From: Azospirillum sp. TSH64
GTDB lineage: Bacteria > Pseudomonadota > Alphaproteobacteria > Azospirillales > Azospirillaceae
NCBI RefSeq assembly: GCF_003116035.1
Contig: NZ_LGQW01000002.1
Span: forward strand, 1 to 64,000
Direction: 5' to 3'
Length of the DNA: 64,000 nucleotides
In this document: piece by piece, positions 50,810 to 59,893 of the stretch
Position numbering within the stretch: the first letter of the stretch is position 1
Layout of the letters: each line of letters starts with the position of its first letter
The notes under the pieces: model-generated
What the model was told of the DNA's origin: nothing
The model's input: the letters and a program-made list of their open reading frames with translations, nothing else
The model's database searches: none
Made by a program: the position numbers and the translations under genes

Positions 50810-52375
50810 TTACGGGCGGTCCGCCGCCGCTCCGTCGATGGCCTGCCCGTTCATGCGGGGGGCCGGCAGCGCGGCGGGCAGCGGGACCGCCCGGTTCTTG
50901 CGCAGCGGTGCCGCCAGCTTCTCCCAGGACCGGGTGCGCAGCAGCCGGCCGGCGACCCCCAGCCCGACCGCCAGCAGGCCGGCCAGGCTGATCGCCGCTC
51001 CCACCGGCCCGCCGACCAGGAGGCCGGCCAGCCCGGCGACCCCGGCCAGCAGGGCGCGCAGGCCGATGGTCAGCGCCACCGTGCCCGTCCCCGGCGCCAC
51101 GCGCGGCAGCAGCACCAGCAGCAGCCCGCAATCGACCGCCGTGCGCAGGCTCCAGGCCGCGGCGGCGCCGACCGCGCCATAGCGCTCGGCCAGCAGCCAC
51201 AGCACGCCGAGATAGACCGGCAGCTCGGCCAGCTGCAGGCGCGCCGTCACGTCGACGCGGCCGACGCTCTGGATCAGCGTGTTGGGCACATAGGCGGTGG
51301 CGTTGAAGAAGACGCCCAGCATCAGGATCGACAGCACCGAGGCGCTGTTGGCGGCGAAGGCCGGCCCCAGCCACAGCTCCAGCGCCGTCTCGCCGCCGAC
51401 GATGGTGGCGGCCTGCATCGCCAGGAACACCGCGAGCGTCAGGTGGCCGCCGGCGTCCAGGATGCGGCCCAGCGCCGGCGGATCGCGCCGGAACAGGCTG
51501 GAGGCCAGCGGGAACAGCGCCAGCGACAGGGCGCCGGGGATCACCATCAGCCGCGACAGCAGCTCGAACGGGGTGGTGTAGAAGGCGACCATCGCCGCCG
51601 GCACCAGGCTGAGCAGGATGAAGCGGTCGGCATAGAGCATCGCCGGGCCGACCAGATTGTTCAGCATCATCCAGGCGCTCATGGTGAACAGCCCGCGCAA
51701 GGACGGGCGGCCCCAGCGGCCGGGGCGCAGCAGATCCGGCACTTGGCCCACCGCCAGCACGCCATAGCCGACCAGCCCGATGAAGCGCCCGACCGCGATG
51801 GCGGCGATCACCGGCACCAGGCTCTGGCTGAAGGGCAGCACGAAGAGCGGGCTCAGATAGTTCAGCACCCCCACCGTCATCCGCACCAGGCTGATCGGGC
51901 GGAAGCGCTGGTGCGCCTCCAGCACGCCGCGCAGGCCGGCGGAGACCAGGGCGATGGGCACGATGGCCGCCGCCACCAGCAGGCTGAACCGGATCTCGTC
52001 CGGCGAGGTGCCGGTCTCCAGCTGGAAACGGTCGGCCAGCAGCCCGGCGCCCAGCGCGACCACCCCGCCGGTCAGGAGGCCGATGGCCCCCATCAGGGCG
52101 ATGGCCGGCCCGGCGATCCCTGCCGTGTTCGCAGAGCCCTCCCCCTGCCCGTCCCCCTGCCCACCGGCATGGCCGATCCGGTCGGCGACGACCTGCACCA
52201 GCGACCGTCCCAGCCCGAGGTCCAGCACGCCCAGATAGCCGAGCAGCGCCCAGATCAGGGTCAGCGCGCCGAAGCGCTCCATCCCGACGGCGGAGATGAG
52301 CCACGGAATCGACAGCAGGGCCGCCGCCATGGGCAGCCCCTCGCCGAGCAGATTCCAGAGCGTGTTGCGAAGCAA
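50810..52375 (-). CDS. Wzx-like polysaccharide flippase (MOP superfamily)
   Basis: The 521-residue membrane protein has about twelve to fourteen hydrophobic segments and the MOP/Wzx pattern: TLWNLLGEGLPMAAALLSIP at the start, FGALTLIWALLGYLGVLDLG with the charged pore residues, and LSRLMVIPGALSLALFPLAS in the middle. Such proteins flip lipid-linked oligosaccharide units across the inner membrane before polymerisation. It lies downstream of pseC-pseB on the same strand, so the repeat unit may contain pseudaminic acid or a relative. A 220-bp gap separates it from pseC. Confidence 0.85.
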   Translation of the reverse strand: MLRNTLWNLLGEGLPMAAALLSIPWLISAVGMERFGALTLIWALLGYLGVLDLGLGRSLVQVVADRIGHAGGQGDGQGEGSANTAGIAGPAIALMGAIGLLTGGVVALGAGLLADRFQLETGTSPDEIRFSLLVAAAIVPIALVSAGLRGVLEAHQRFRPISLVRMTVGVLNYLSPLFVLPFSQSLVPVIAAIAVGRFIGLVGYGVLAVGQVPDLLRPGRWGRPSLRGLFTMSAWMMLNNLVGPAMLYADRFILLSLVPAAMVAFYTTPFELLSRLMVIPGALSLALFPLASSLFRRDPPALGRILDAGGHLTLAVFLAMQAATIVGGETALELWLGPAFAANSASVLSILMLGVFFNATAYVPNTLIQSVGRVDVTARLQLAELPVYLGVLWLLAERYGAVGAAAAWSLRTAVDCGLLLVLLPRVAPGTGTVALTIGLRALLAGVAGLAGLLVGGPVGAAISLAGLLAVGLGVAGRLLRTRSWEKLAAPLRKNRAVPLPAALPAPRMNGQAIDGAAADRP

Positions 52376-52595
52376 ATTCGGAGGTCCGTACGCGAAACAC
52401 TGTGAAACGGCATTCGGGACGACCCGACCCCGGCCATCCGGCTCTCCAGCCGTTCGACCTAGGTCTATGCCCTCCTGACGACGCCATTGTTATCGGTCCA
52501 TCCCGTCCAAAACGCTAACGGAATCGCTTGGGCGAAATGGTCATGACTCTGAACGGCCACCTGAACGGCCGCACGCGTTCCGGGCTGGGCACCCG

Positions 52596-53843
52596 TCAGG
52601 ACAGGACCCGCTCCAGCGCCGCGGCGACCCGGTCGACGTCGCCGTCGGCCATGGCCGGGAACAGCGGCAGCGACAGCGTCTGGGCGTAATGGCTCATGGC
52701 GCCGGGCAGGGCGAGGTCGCCGTAGCGGCGGCGCCAGTAGGGTTGGCGATGGACCGGGATATAGTGCACCTGGGTGCCGACGCCCAGGGCGCGCAAGGCC
52801 GCCATCACGGCCGAACGGGTCCGCCCGGCCGCTGCGAAATCGATGCGCGCGGCGCACAGGTGCCAGGCCGGCCGGCACCAGGGCACCAGGGCCGGCGGCC
52901 GCACCAGCGGGGCCAGCGGCCCCAGCCGTTCGGCATAGAGCGCCATCAGCCGCGCCCGCCGCTCGACGAAGCGGTCGAGCCGGCCGAGCTGGCTCAGCAC
53001 CAATGCCGCGTGGATGTCGGACAGGCGGTGGTTGAAGCCCGGCTCCGCCATCTCATAGTACCAGGGGTTGGCGTTCCCCTCCGCGTCCAGGGCGGCGTCG
53101 GGATCGGCGAAGCCCTCCCCCGGCCCGGGCTCGCGCATCATGCCGTGGTTGCACAGGCGCCGCACCCGCGCCATCAGCGCCGGGTCGTTGCCGGTGACCG
53201 CCCCGCCCTCCCCGGCCGCGATGGTCTTGACCGGATGGAAGGAGAAGACGGTCAGCGATCCCACCTCGACCTCCGGCCACCCGGCGCCCACCGGCCTCTC
53301 GGCTCCCTCCGACAGATCGCCCCCTGATGAATAGGCCGTGCCGATGGCGTGGCAGGCATCCTCGACCAGCGCCAGCCCCTCCGCCTGCGCGAGCGCCGCC
53401 AGCCCATCCATCGGCGCGGTCTGTCCGGCATAATGGACGGGGGCAAGCGCACGGACGCGCCAGCCGGCGTTGCGGGCGCGGGCGATGGCGGCCTCGGCCT
53501 CGGCGACGCCCATCAGGCCGCTGTCGGGATCGACGTCGGCGAAGGCGACCTCGGCCCCGGCATGGCGGGCGGCCGACGCCGTGGCGAGGAAGGTGTTGGA
53601 CGGCACAACCACCGCGTCGCCCGGCCCGATGCCCAGCGCCGCATAGGCCAGCCGCAGCGCCGCGGTGCCGTTGGCGCAGGACACGGCGTCTGCCGCCCCC
53701 ACCCTCGCGGCGAGCGCCCGCTCGAACCCGGCGACCGCCGGCCCCTGGGTCAGCCAGTCGCCGCGCAGCACCGCCGTCACGGCGGCGACGTCCTCCTCCT
53801 CCACCGACTGGCGGCCATAGGGGAGGAACGGCAGATCCGCCAT
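52596..53843 (-). CDS. pseC: PseC-type UDP-4-amino-sugar aminotransferase (DegT/DnrJ/EryC1)
   Basis: A 415-residue PLP enzyme. It begins LPFLPYGRQSVEEEDVAAV, typical of PseC, has the PLP-binding Lys in FSFHPVKTIAAGEGG, and FNHRLSDIHAALVLSQLGRL and VGTQVHYIPVHRQPYW as family marks. PseC turns the 4-keto product of PseB into UDP-4-amino-4,6-dideoxy-N-acetyl-altrosamine with glutamate as donor. Its ATG overlaps the pseB stop by one base (TGATG), which supports both assignments. Later Pse genes (pseG, pseI, pseF) are not in the window; pseH could be the GNAT gene at 11148. Confidence 0.88.
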   Translation of the reverse strand: MADLPFLPYGRQSVEEEDVAAVTAVLRGDWLTQGPAVAGFERALAARVGAADAVSCANGTAALRLAYAALGIGPGDAVVVPSNTFLATASAARHAGAEVAFADVDPDSGLMGVAEAEAAIARARNAGWRVRALAPVHYAGQTAPMDGLAALAQAEGLALVEDACHAIGTAYSSGGDLSEGAERPVGAGWPEVEVGSLTVFSFHPVKTIAAGEGGAVTGNDPALMARVRRLCNHGMMREPGPGEGFADPDAALDAEGNANPWYYEMAEPGFNHRLSDIHAALVLSQLGRLDRFVERRARLMALYAERLGPLAPLVRPPALVPWCRPAWHLCAARIDFAAAGRTRSAVMAALRALGVGTQVHYIPVHRQPYWRRRYGDLALPGAMSHYAQTLSLPLFPAMADGDVDRVAAALERVLS

Positions 53844-54835
53844 CAGGGCGCTTCCGCCAGCAGGTCGCGCAGCCGCTCGCCATCGAGCCAGTCGTCGTTG
53901 CCGTCGCTGGCATAGCGGAAGCCGTCGGCCACCGGGCGGGCATTCAGCCGCTCGTACGGCGCATGCTGCCAGAAGGTGAAGGCCGGCTCGATGACATAGC
54001 GGTCGGCCAGCTCGTAGGTCTGGCGGGAATCGTCCTCGGTGATCATCACCTCGTGCAGCTTCTCGCCCGGCCGGATGCCGACGATCTTCTGCGGCAGGTC
54101 CGGCGCCATGGCGCGGGCGAGGTCGGCGATGCGCAGGCTGGGGATCTTCGGCACGAAGATCTCGCCGCCCTGCATCATGGCGAAGCAGGACAGCACGAAG
54201 TCGACGCCGTGCTGCAACGTGATCCAGAAGCGGGTCATCCGCTCGTCGGTGACCGGCAGATGGTCGGCGCCCTCGGCGATCATCTTGCGGAACAGCGGCA
54301 CGACGCTGCCGCGCGACCCCACCACATTGCCGTAGCGCACCACCGCGAAGCGGGTGTCGAGCGCGCCCGACAGGTTGTTGGCAGCGATGAAGATCTTGTC
54401 CGACGCCAGCTTGCTGGCGCCATAGAGGTTGATCGGGTTGGCCGCCTTGTCGGTCGACAGCGCGACAACGCGCCGCACCCCCATCGACAGCGCCGCCCGC
54501 ACCACGTTCTCCGCCCCGTAGACGTTGGTGTGGATGCATTCCATCGGGTTGTATTCGGCGGCCGGCACATGCTTCAGCGCCGCGGCATGGACGCAGAAAT
54601 CGACGCCGCGCATCGCCAGCTCCAGCCGCTCGCGGTCGCGCACGTCGCCGATGAAATAGCGCAGCGTCGGCGCCCACTCCGCCGGCATGCGCTGCTGCAT
54701 CTCGTACTGCTTGAACTCGTCGCGGGAGAAGATGATGACCCGGCGCGGCCGGGCGTGGCGCATCACCGTCTCGACGAAGCGGCGCCCGAAGGAGCCGGTT
54801 CCCCCCGTCACCAGCACCGACCGGCCGTCCAGCAT
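53843..54835 (-). CDS. pseB: PseB-type UDP-N-acetylglucosamine 4,6-dehydratase (inverting)
   Basis: The 330-residue extended SDR starts MLDGRSVLVTGGTGSFGRRF (NADP site) and has HAAALKHVPAAEYNPMECI with the catalytic Asp/Lys region of inverting dehydratases, and INLYGASKLASDKIF in place of the usual Y-x3-K. It converts UDP-GlcNAc to the 4-keto-6-deoxy-altro sugar, first step to pseudaminic acid. The frame is open further up to a GTG at 54931, adding 32 non-conserved residues; I prefer ATG at 54835 because family members begin there. It is followed by pseC with a one-base overlap. Confidence 0.9.
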   Translation of the reverse strand: MLDGRSVLVTGGTGSFGRRFVETVMRHARPRRVIIFSRDEFKQYEMQQRMPAEWAPTLRYFIGDVRDRERLELAMRGVDFCVHAAALKHVPAAEYNPMECIHTNVYGAENVVRAALSMGVRRVVALSTDKAANPINLYGASKLASDKIFIAANNLSGALDTRFAVVRYGNVVGSRGSVVPLFRKMIAEGADHLPVTDERMTRFWITLQHGVDFVLSCFAMMQGGEIFVPKIPSLRIADLARAMAPDLPQKIVGIRPGEKLHEVMITEDDSRQTYELADRYVIEPAFTFWQHAPYERLNARPVADGFRYASDGNDDWLDGERLRDLLAEAP

Positions 54836-55107
54836 GCGCAAGCCCGCCTCGAGCCCGGTGCCCGGCATGTCGGCCCCATCCGCAGGGATCCCCGGCTTCG
54901 TCGCGCCCGCCTTGCTGGAATGTATCGTCACCGCCGGTTCCGTCCTTTAAAGCCGCATCGCCCGAAGCCGCCGCACCCGGTGCCCACCGGCCCGATCCGG
55001 AGCGGGTGCTGCGTCGGGATCGAAATGAACCCCGACCGTAACCGGTGCTTTCTGATGATCGGGTTAATTCAGGATGTCCCCCGGCGCAAGGTCTGTTGGG
55101 ACGCGGA

Positions 55108-56361
55108 TCAGGCCGGCGGCATCCGTCCCGCCTGCAAATCCTCCAGCAGACGGATCTGCGCCGGCAGGCAGACGGTGGCGAGGTCGAACCGCTCCACCGC
55201 CGTCCTCCTTGCGGCGGTCGACAGGGCGGCACGCAGTTCCGGATCGTCCAGCGCCGTCTCCACCCGGTCGGCGAGCGCCATGGGATCGTGGAAACCGGTC
55301 AGCAGCCCGTTTACCCCGTCCTCGATCACCTCGGCGACCGGCGGCGTGTCGGACCCGACGATGACGGCGCCGCAGGACATCGCCTCCAGCATCGACCAGG
55401 ACAGGACGAAGGGGAAGGTCAGGTAGATGTGGGCGCGCGAGATGCGCAGCACCGACAGGTAGCTGTCATAGGGCAGCTTGCCCAGCACATGCAGCCGCGA
55501 CGATTCCGGCCTGGGAGTGCCGGAGGCGTCCAGCATCGTCTCCCGCCACATCGTCTCGCGCCAAGTGCCGCCGCCTTCCGGCGCCGCGCCATAGCTGACC
55601 TCGTCGCCGCCCACCATCAGGATGTGCAGCTTCGGCCGGCGCCGCAGCAACTCCGCCGCCGCCCGCATGAAGGTGGGAAAGCCGCGGTAGGGTTCCAGGT
55701 TGCGGGCGACATAGGTCACCACCTCGTCCCCGCGCGACAGGGTGCGGCCGTCGGGCAGGGTGACGGTGGCGGCCGGATCCGGCCGGCAGACCGCGGTGTC
55801 GACCCCGTCATGGATCACCGAGATGCGTGGGCGGAAGGGCTCGGGATGCTGCTGGCGCTGCCACAGGGTCGGGCTGACGCCCCAGTCCATCGCGTCCAGC
55901 CCGGTCAGCAGCGAGGCGTTCTTGGTGCGGATGCGGCAGCGGGTCTCCAGCGTCACCGGCTTTTCCGGGTCGAAGCCGACATCCGACCCGTCGGCCCGGT
56001 AGAAGAACTCGCAATAGAGCAGCAGCCGGGCGTCCGGGAACAGGTCCTTCAGGAACAGGGCCTCGCCCCAGCCGGGATGGGCGCAGATCACGTCGGGGGT
56101 GAAGCCCTCCTTCTGCAGGGCAAGCCCGGCGCGCACGGCGCCCTGCCCATGCAGGACCTGCCCCTCGAACATGCGGATATAGGGGTGGGTGTTTTCTCCC
56201 GCCTCGCGCGTCGGCCGGTAGAGCGCCATCTGCACGCCGCCCGGCAACTCGCGCCGGACCTTGCCGATGAAGGCGACCTGGTGGGCCGGATCCGCCGCGA
56301 AATGGCGGACGAGATGCTTGTACTGGCCGGGGGTGTTCTGGTGGACGAACAGGATCCGCAT
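55108..56361 (-). CDS. Family 4 glycosyltransferase, paralogue of the gene at 38953
   Basis: The 417-residue product begins MRILFVHQNTPGQYKHLVRH and shares with the protein at 38953 the blocks AHPGWGEALFLKDLFPDAR, YCEFFYRADGSDVGFDPEKP, VIHDGVDT, RNLEPYRGFPTFMRA and PFVLSWSMLEAMSCGAVIVG. It is a GT-B retaining glycosyltransferase with a donor site in the C-terminal half. Placed upstream of pseB on the same strand (273 bp gap), it likely adds a sugar to the same surface glycan. The start was set by homology; no Shine-Dalgarno is evident. Confidence 0.85.
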   Translation of the reverse strand: MRILFVHQNTPGQYKHLVRHFAADPAHQVAFIGKVRRELPGGVQMALYRPTREAGENTHPYIRMFEGQVLHGQGAVRAGLALQKEGFTPDVICAHPGWGEALFLKDLFPDARLLLYCEFFYRADGSDVGFDPEKPVTLETRCRIRTKNASLLTGLDAMDWGVSPTLWQRQQHPEPFRPRISVIHDGVDTAVCRPDPAATVTLPDGRTLSRGDEVVTYVARNLEPYRGFPTFMRAAAELLRRRPKLHILMVGGDEVSYGAAPEGGGTWRETMWRETMLDASGTPRPESSRLHVLGKLPYDSYLSVLRISRAHIYLTFPFVLSWSMLEAMSCGAVIVGSDTPPVAEVIEDGVNGLLTGFHDPMALADRVETALDDPELRAALSTAARRTAVERFDLATVCLPAQIRLLEDLQAGRMPPA

Positions 56362-56467
56362 GGAAAGACAATGCCCGGAAAACGGAGGAACGGGGCGACA
56401 GCCTGCAACCATCCGTCGCCGCTGTCGATGGCTAAGACCATCCGCTTAGTCAGGGCGCTTCGCCTTC

Positions 56468-57136
56468 TTAACGGCTGCGGACCAGCAGGGCCTCATAGCG
56501 CCGGACGGTCTCCCGCATCTCCTCCAGCAGCAGGCGCTGCTCTTCGGCCGCCGCCCGTGCCCGCTCCGCCTCGGTCCGCGCCTGCTCGGCATAGAGACGG
56601 GCCTCCTCCTGGAGGCGCCGCGCCCGCTCCTCGGCCTGGCGCGCCTCTTCCGCCTCACACCTCGCCTGCTCTCCCGAGCGCCGCCTCTCCTCGTCCTCGA
56701 TCCGCCAGTCCTCGGCTTCCTGCCGTTGCGCTTCGCCGGTGATCCGCCCTTCCTCGACCATCAGACGGGCGCCCTCGGCCTCCATGTGGTGGTCGAACGC
56801 CGCACTGCGCTCCTCTTCGGCCTTCTCGCGCCTCAGCTCGGCGGCACAGCGGGCCTCCTCGCCCCTGTTGCGGCGCGTTTCGCTGCGCCGCCGCCAGTCT
56901 TCGGCATCGGTCCGCCGGCCCTCGGCTTGCTCCAGGGGTGACTGGCCTGGGGGGACTGGTCCGGGGGGAGGTGTATTCGGGGCATGCTGCTTACCCTCCA
57001 TCAGGCGATGGGACGCCGTCAGCGCCCTTTCGGTCAGGCGCAGGCGTTCACGGCTCTGGTCCAGCAGGTACCGCCTTCGTTTCAACGACTGACGGAGGAC
57101 CGCCTGCAGGGCCTTGAGGCGTTCGAGGGTTTCCAT
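56468..57136 (-). CDS. Coiled-coil protein of unknown function
   Basis: The 222-residue protein is almost wholly charged and helical: METLERLKALQAVLRQSLKR at the start, a short Pro-rich break (PPPGPVPPGQ) near residue 60, and then Glu/Arg/Ala heptads to the end (EEARQAEERARRLQEEARLY). No enzyme motif, signal peptide or membrane segment. It diverges from the ABC exporter gene at 57328. An upstream TTG at 57163 would add nine residues. Similar Glu/Arg-rich coiled coils can arise in any high-GC frame, but the strict heptads and the codon pattern argue for a gene. Confidence 0.6.
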   Translation of the reverse strand: METLERLKALQAVLRQSLKRRRYLLDQSRERLRLTERALTASHRLMEGKQHAPNTPPPGPVPPGQSPLEQAEGRRTDAEDWRRRSETRRNRGEEARCAAELRREKAEEERSAAFDHHMEAEGARLMVEEGRITGEAQRQEAEDWRIEDEERRRSGEQARCEAEEARQAEERARRLQEEARLYAEQARTEAERARAAAEEQRLLLEEMRETVRRYEALLVRSR

Positions 57137-57327
57137 TCCACCGTCAACAGGCGAACCCGGCAACCCGCCTCAAGGGCATAGACACAGGCCGTGAAATGGC
57201 CGGAGAGGGACCGTCCGGAGCAGGGTCCGCCGGAAGGACCCGTTTCCCCCCTGCCGCCTTGCGCCTATAAGGTCCTCTTGTCCGCCGGCGCTGCCCGGCC
57301 CATCGCGCGACGGAGCGCCGACGCCCC

Positions 57328-59181
57328 TTGCCCTCTTCCCGACCCTCGTCCTCCCTGCCCTCCTCGCCCTGGCGTTTCCTGTGGATGTTCGTGCGCAACG
57401 GTTTCCTCGGCCGCGCCATCCTGCTGAACCTCGCCGCCGCCGGCGGGATCGGGCTGATGGGGATGGAGCCGGTGGCGATGCGCGGTCTGGTCGATGCGCT
57501 CACCGGACTATCGGGGGCGGGGAGCCAGCCCTCCGGCTCCCCCGCCTGGACGGCGGAGGTGATGCGCTGGTTCCTGCTGCTGGGCGGGCTGTGGATCGCG
57601 TCGGCCCTGTTCAACCGCCTGCGCGAACTGGTCGACCTGCACACCTCGCCGGCCTTGCGCCATGCCATCCAGCTCCAGCTGTTCGATCACCTGATCGACC
57701 ATTCGCCGCGCTACTTCCAGGACAATTTCGCCGGCAACCTGGGACAGAAGGTCAAGCAGGCCGGGCAGAGCGCCATCCAGATCCTGGAGATCCTGACCAA
57801 CGACATCATCCGCATCGTCGTCATCCTGGCCATCGGCCTGACGCTGCTGGCCTCGGCCCAGACCCTGTTCGCCGGGCTGCTGGTCGGCTGGACCGTGGCG
57901 CATCTGGGCCTGTCGGCCCTGCTGGCGAGACGCTGCCTGCGGCTGTCGCACGCTTTCTCCGAGGAGGTGTCGTCGACCACCGGCCGCATGGTCGACATCA
58001 TCGCCAATGCCGAGCTGGTGCGCGCCTTCGCCCGCCGCCGCCAGGAGCTGTCCGGCCTGTCCGACGCGCTGACCGGCGAGATCGACCGGTCGAAGGAGCT
58101 GCGCTGGTTCCTGACCAAGATGTGGTTCTGGCTGTTCAACGCCCTGCTGGTCTTCCAGATCATCCTGATCGGCCTCGCCGTGTCGGAGGCGATGGCCGGC
58201 CGCATGAGCATCGGCGATTTCGCCATGATCTTCTCGCTGGCCAGCATCGTCGGCGCCAATGTCTGGGGCCTGTCGACGCGCATGCTGGGCTTCTTCGAAC
58301 AGCTGGGCATCCTGTCCGGCGCCCTGGACCTGATCGTCCGCCCGCACGAGATCCCGGATCCGCCCGGCCGCCCCGACCTGACCGTCGGCGACGGCGCCAT
58401 CCGCTTCGAGGAGGTCCGTTTCGCCCATCCCGGAAACGGGGCGGTGTTCGATGGCCTGTCCCTGACCATCCGGCCGGGGGAGCGGGTGGCGCTGGTCGGC
58501 CCGTCGGGGGCGGGCAAGAGCACGCTGGTCCGCCTGCTGCGCCGGCAGTTTCCGTTGCAGGGGGGCCGCATCCTGATCGATGGGCAGGACATCGCCGCGG
58601 TCAGCCTCGCCTCGCTCAACCGCGCGGTGGCCGAGGTGCCGCAACTGCCCAGCCTGTTCCACCGCTCCATCCGCGACAACATCGCCTATGGCAGCGAGGG
58701 GCCAGATGGCAAGGGAGTTGCCGACGAGGCGATCCGCGCCGCAGCCGCCCGCGCCCATTGCGACCGCTTCATCGAGGGCCGCGCCGCCGGCTACGACACC
58801 GTGGTGGGGGAGCGCGGCATCCAACTGTCGGGCGGCGAGCGCCAGCGGGTCGCCATCGCCCGCGCCTTCCTGAAGGACGCGCCGATCCTGGTGCTGGACG
58901 AGGCGACCTCCTCGCTCGACTCTGAGACGGAGCATCTGATCCAGGACGCGCTGCTCGGCCTGTTCGAGGGCCGCACGGTGATCGCCATCGCCCATCGGCT
59001 GTCGACCGTCACCGGCATGGACCGCATCCTCTATATGGAGAAGGGACGCATCCTGGAGGACGGCGACCACGCCACCCTGCTGCGCCGCGACGGTCCCTAT
59101 GCCCGGCTGTGGCGCCGCCAAGTCGGCGGTTTCCTGCCGGACGATGCAGGCTCCACAGCCGACCTGGAGGAGACGCGATGA
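57328..59181 (+). CDS. ABC exporter (MsbA-like, membrane and ATPase domains fused)
   Basis: The 617-residue protein has six membrane segments in the first 320 residues and an ATPase domain with Walker A GPSGAGKST, signature LSGGERQR, Walker B ILVLDEATSSLD and the switch His in AIAHRLS. It is a half-transporter that works as a dimer, exporting lipid, glycan or peptide. There is no peptidase domain. The start at TTG 57328 is the longest option; the next in-frame ATG is at 57385. Its stop overlaps the next gene as ATGA, so the small exported protein is probably made together with it. Confidence 0.85.
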   Translation: MPSSRPSSSLPSSPWRFLWMFVRNGFLGRAILLNLAAAGGIGLMGMEPVAMRGLVDALTGLSGAGSQPSGSPAWTAEVMRWFLLLGGLWIASALFNRLRELVDLHTSPALRHAIQLQLFDHLIDHSPRYFQDNFAGNLGQKVKQAGQSAIQILEILTNDIIRIVVILAIGLTLLASAQTLFAGLLVGWTVAHLGLSALLARRCLRLSHAFSEEVSSTTGRMVDIIANAELVRAFARRRQELSGLSDALTGEIDRSKELRWFLTKMWFWLFNALLVFQIILIGLAVSEAMAGRMSIGDFAMIFSLASIVGANVWGLSTRMLGFFEQLGILSGALDLIVRPHEIPDPPGRPDLTVGDGAIRFEEVRFAHPGNGAVFDGLSLTIRPGERVALVGPSGAGKSTLVRLLRRQFPLQGGRILIDGQDIAAVSLASLNRAVAEVPQLPSLFHRSIRDNIAYGSEGPDGKGVADEAIRAAAARAHCDRFIEGRAAGYDTVVGERGIQLSGGERQRVAIARAFLKDAPILVLDEATSSLDSETEHLIQDALLGLFEGRTVIAIAHRLSTVTGMDRILYMEKGRILEDGDHATLLRRDGPYARLWRRQVGGFLPDDAGSTADLEETR

Positions 59182-59705
59182 GACGCATCCTGGGACGGTT
59201 CCGCCCGATACTGCCGCTCGCCGCCAGCCTGTTCATCCTCGCCGCGGAGGCCGCCGCCATGTCGCCTGCCCTTTCGCCTGCTCTTTCACCCCTGCCCTTC
59301 TTCCAGCGGGTCGAGCGCGTCGGCCTGCTCTGCGCGGTGGATGCCGAGGGCGGCCCGGCCACCGATGTGGGGGATGACGCGCTGTGCGGCCGCGCCGCGG
59401 CGATGCTGTCGGGGCTGCTGGCCTCCGGTCCGGCGGTCACGGCGCTCGCCCCCAACGATGCCCGCATCGCCGAGCCGGGCACCCTGCTGGTGCTAGTCCA
59501 TGCCACGCTGCGGCATGAGGAGGGGCGCCGTCTGCTGGCGCTTGCCGCCACCCTTCAGCGCAGCGGAACCGCCGGCGACGCCCCGTTCTTCATGATGCCG
59601 CCCCAGGCATTGGCCCTGTCCGGCAGCCTCGATGAAAGCCTTCTGGATGCAGCGCTCCACCGCCTGCTGACCCCGTTGGGCGGAGCGCTGCGCGCCAATC
59701 CCTGA
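59178..59705 (+). CDS. Exported protein of unknown function, coupled to the ABC exporter
   Basis: A 175-residue protein with a signal peptide (ILPLAASLFILAAEAAAM). The mature part has two Cys (VGLLCAVDAEG and DDALCGRAAAM) that could form a disulphide. Its pattern, a short hydrophobic strand followed by alternating strand-helix elements and ending in LLTPLGGALRANP, matches no family I know. It starts four bases before the end of the ABC gene with GGAGG in place. A periplasmic partner of that exporter is the simplest reading. Confidence 0.65.
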   Translation: MRRILGRFRPILPLAASLFILAAEAAAMSPALSPALSPLPFFQRVERVGLLCAVDAEGGPATDVGDDALCGRAAAMLSGLLASGPAVTALAPNDARIAEPGTLLVLVHATLRHEEGRRLLALAATLQRSGTAGDAPFFMMPPQALALSGSLDESLLDAALHRLLTPLGGALRANP

Positions 59706-59725
59706 GCGGGTGGGCTGCTGCGGAG

Positions 59726-59741
59726 TTTGGAGTCTTGTCGC
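59726..59741 (+). repeat. Isolated iteron downstream of repA
   Basis: TTTGGAGTCTTGTCGC is identical to the iterons upstream of repA and lies 153 bp beyond the repA stop, on the far side of the terminator hairpin. It is the only copy on this side. Confidence 0.8.
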
Positions 59742-59789
59742 AGGGGGGTGAAAGCGACAGCCTGAACGGGAATTTCCATGAGCTGTCCT

Positions 59790-59816
59790 TCCCGTGAAGG
59801 CGGGAATCCAGCCATA
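59790..59816. repeat. Small intergenic palindrome TTCCCG...CGGGAA
   Basis: TTCCCG-TGAAGG-CGGGAA followed by TCCAG is of the type scattered between genes in many proteobacteria. It lies next to the larger hairpin at 59834 in the gap between two convergent genes. Confidence 0.5.
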
Positions 59817-59833
59817 TCAGTCACTTATACAGA

Positions 59834-59867
59834 AACGCCGATCCCCGCAAAGGCGGGGATCGGCGTT
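59834..59867. terminator. Bidirectional hairpin between the ABC operon and repA
   Basis: A perfect 15-bp stem AACGCCGATCCCCGC / GCGGGGATCGGCGTT with an AAAG loop stands between the convergent stops at 59705 and 59894. It is flanked by a short G+C-poor stretch but not by long T runs. Position and strength suit a shared terminator or a transcription insulator for the origin region. Confidence 0.6.
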
Positions 59868-59893
59868 CTACGGGCGGTGGGTGCGTTTCGCCG

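Noticed and set aside
52596..55232. Single leftward frame that would fuse PseC to a long N-terminal extension
   Set aside because: The extension is the out-of-frame reading of pseB. PseB and PseC have their own starts and overlap by one base.
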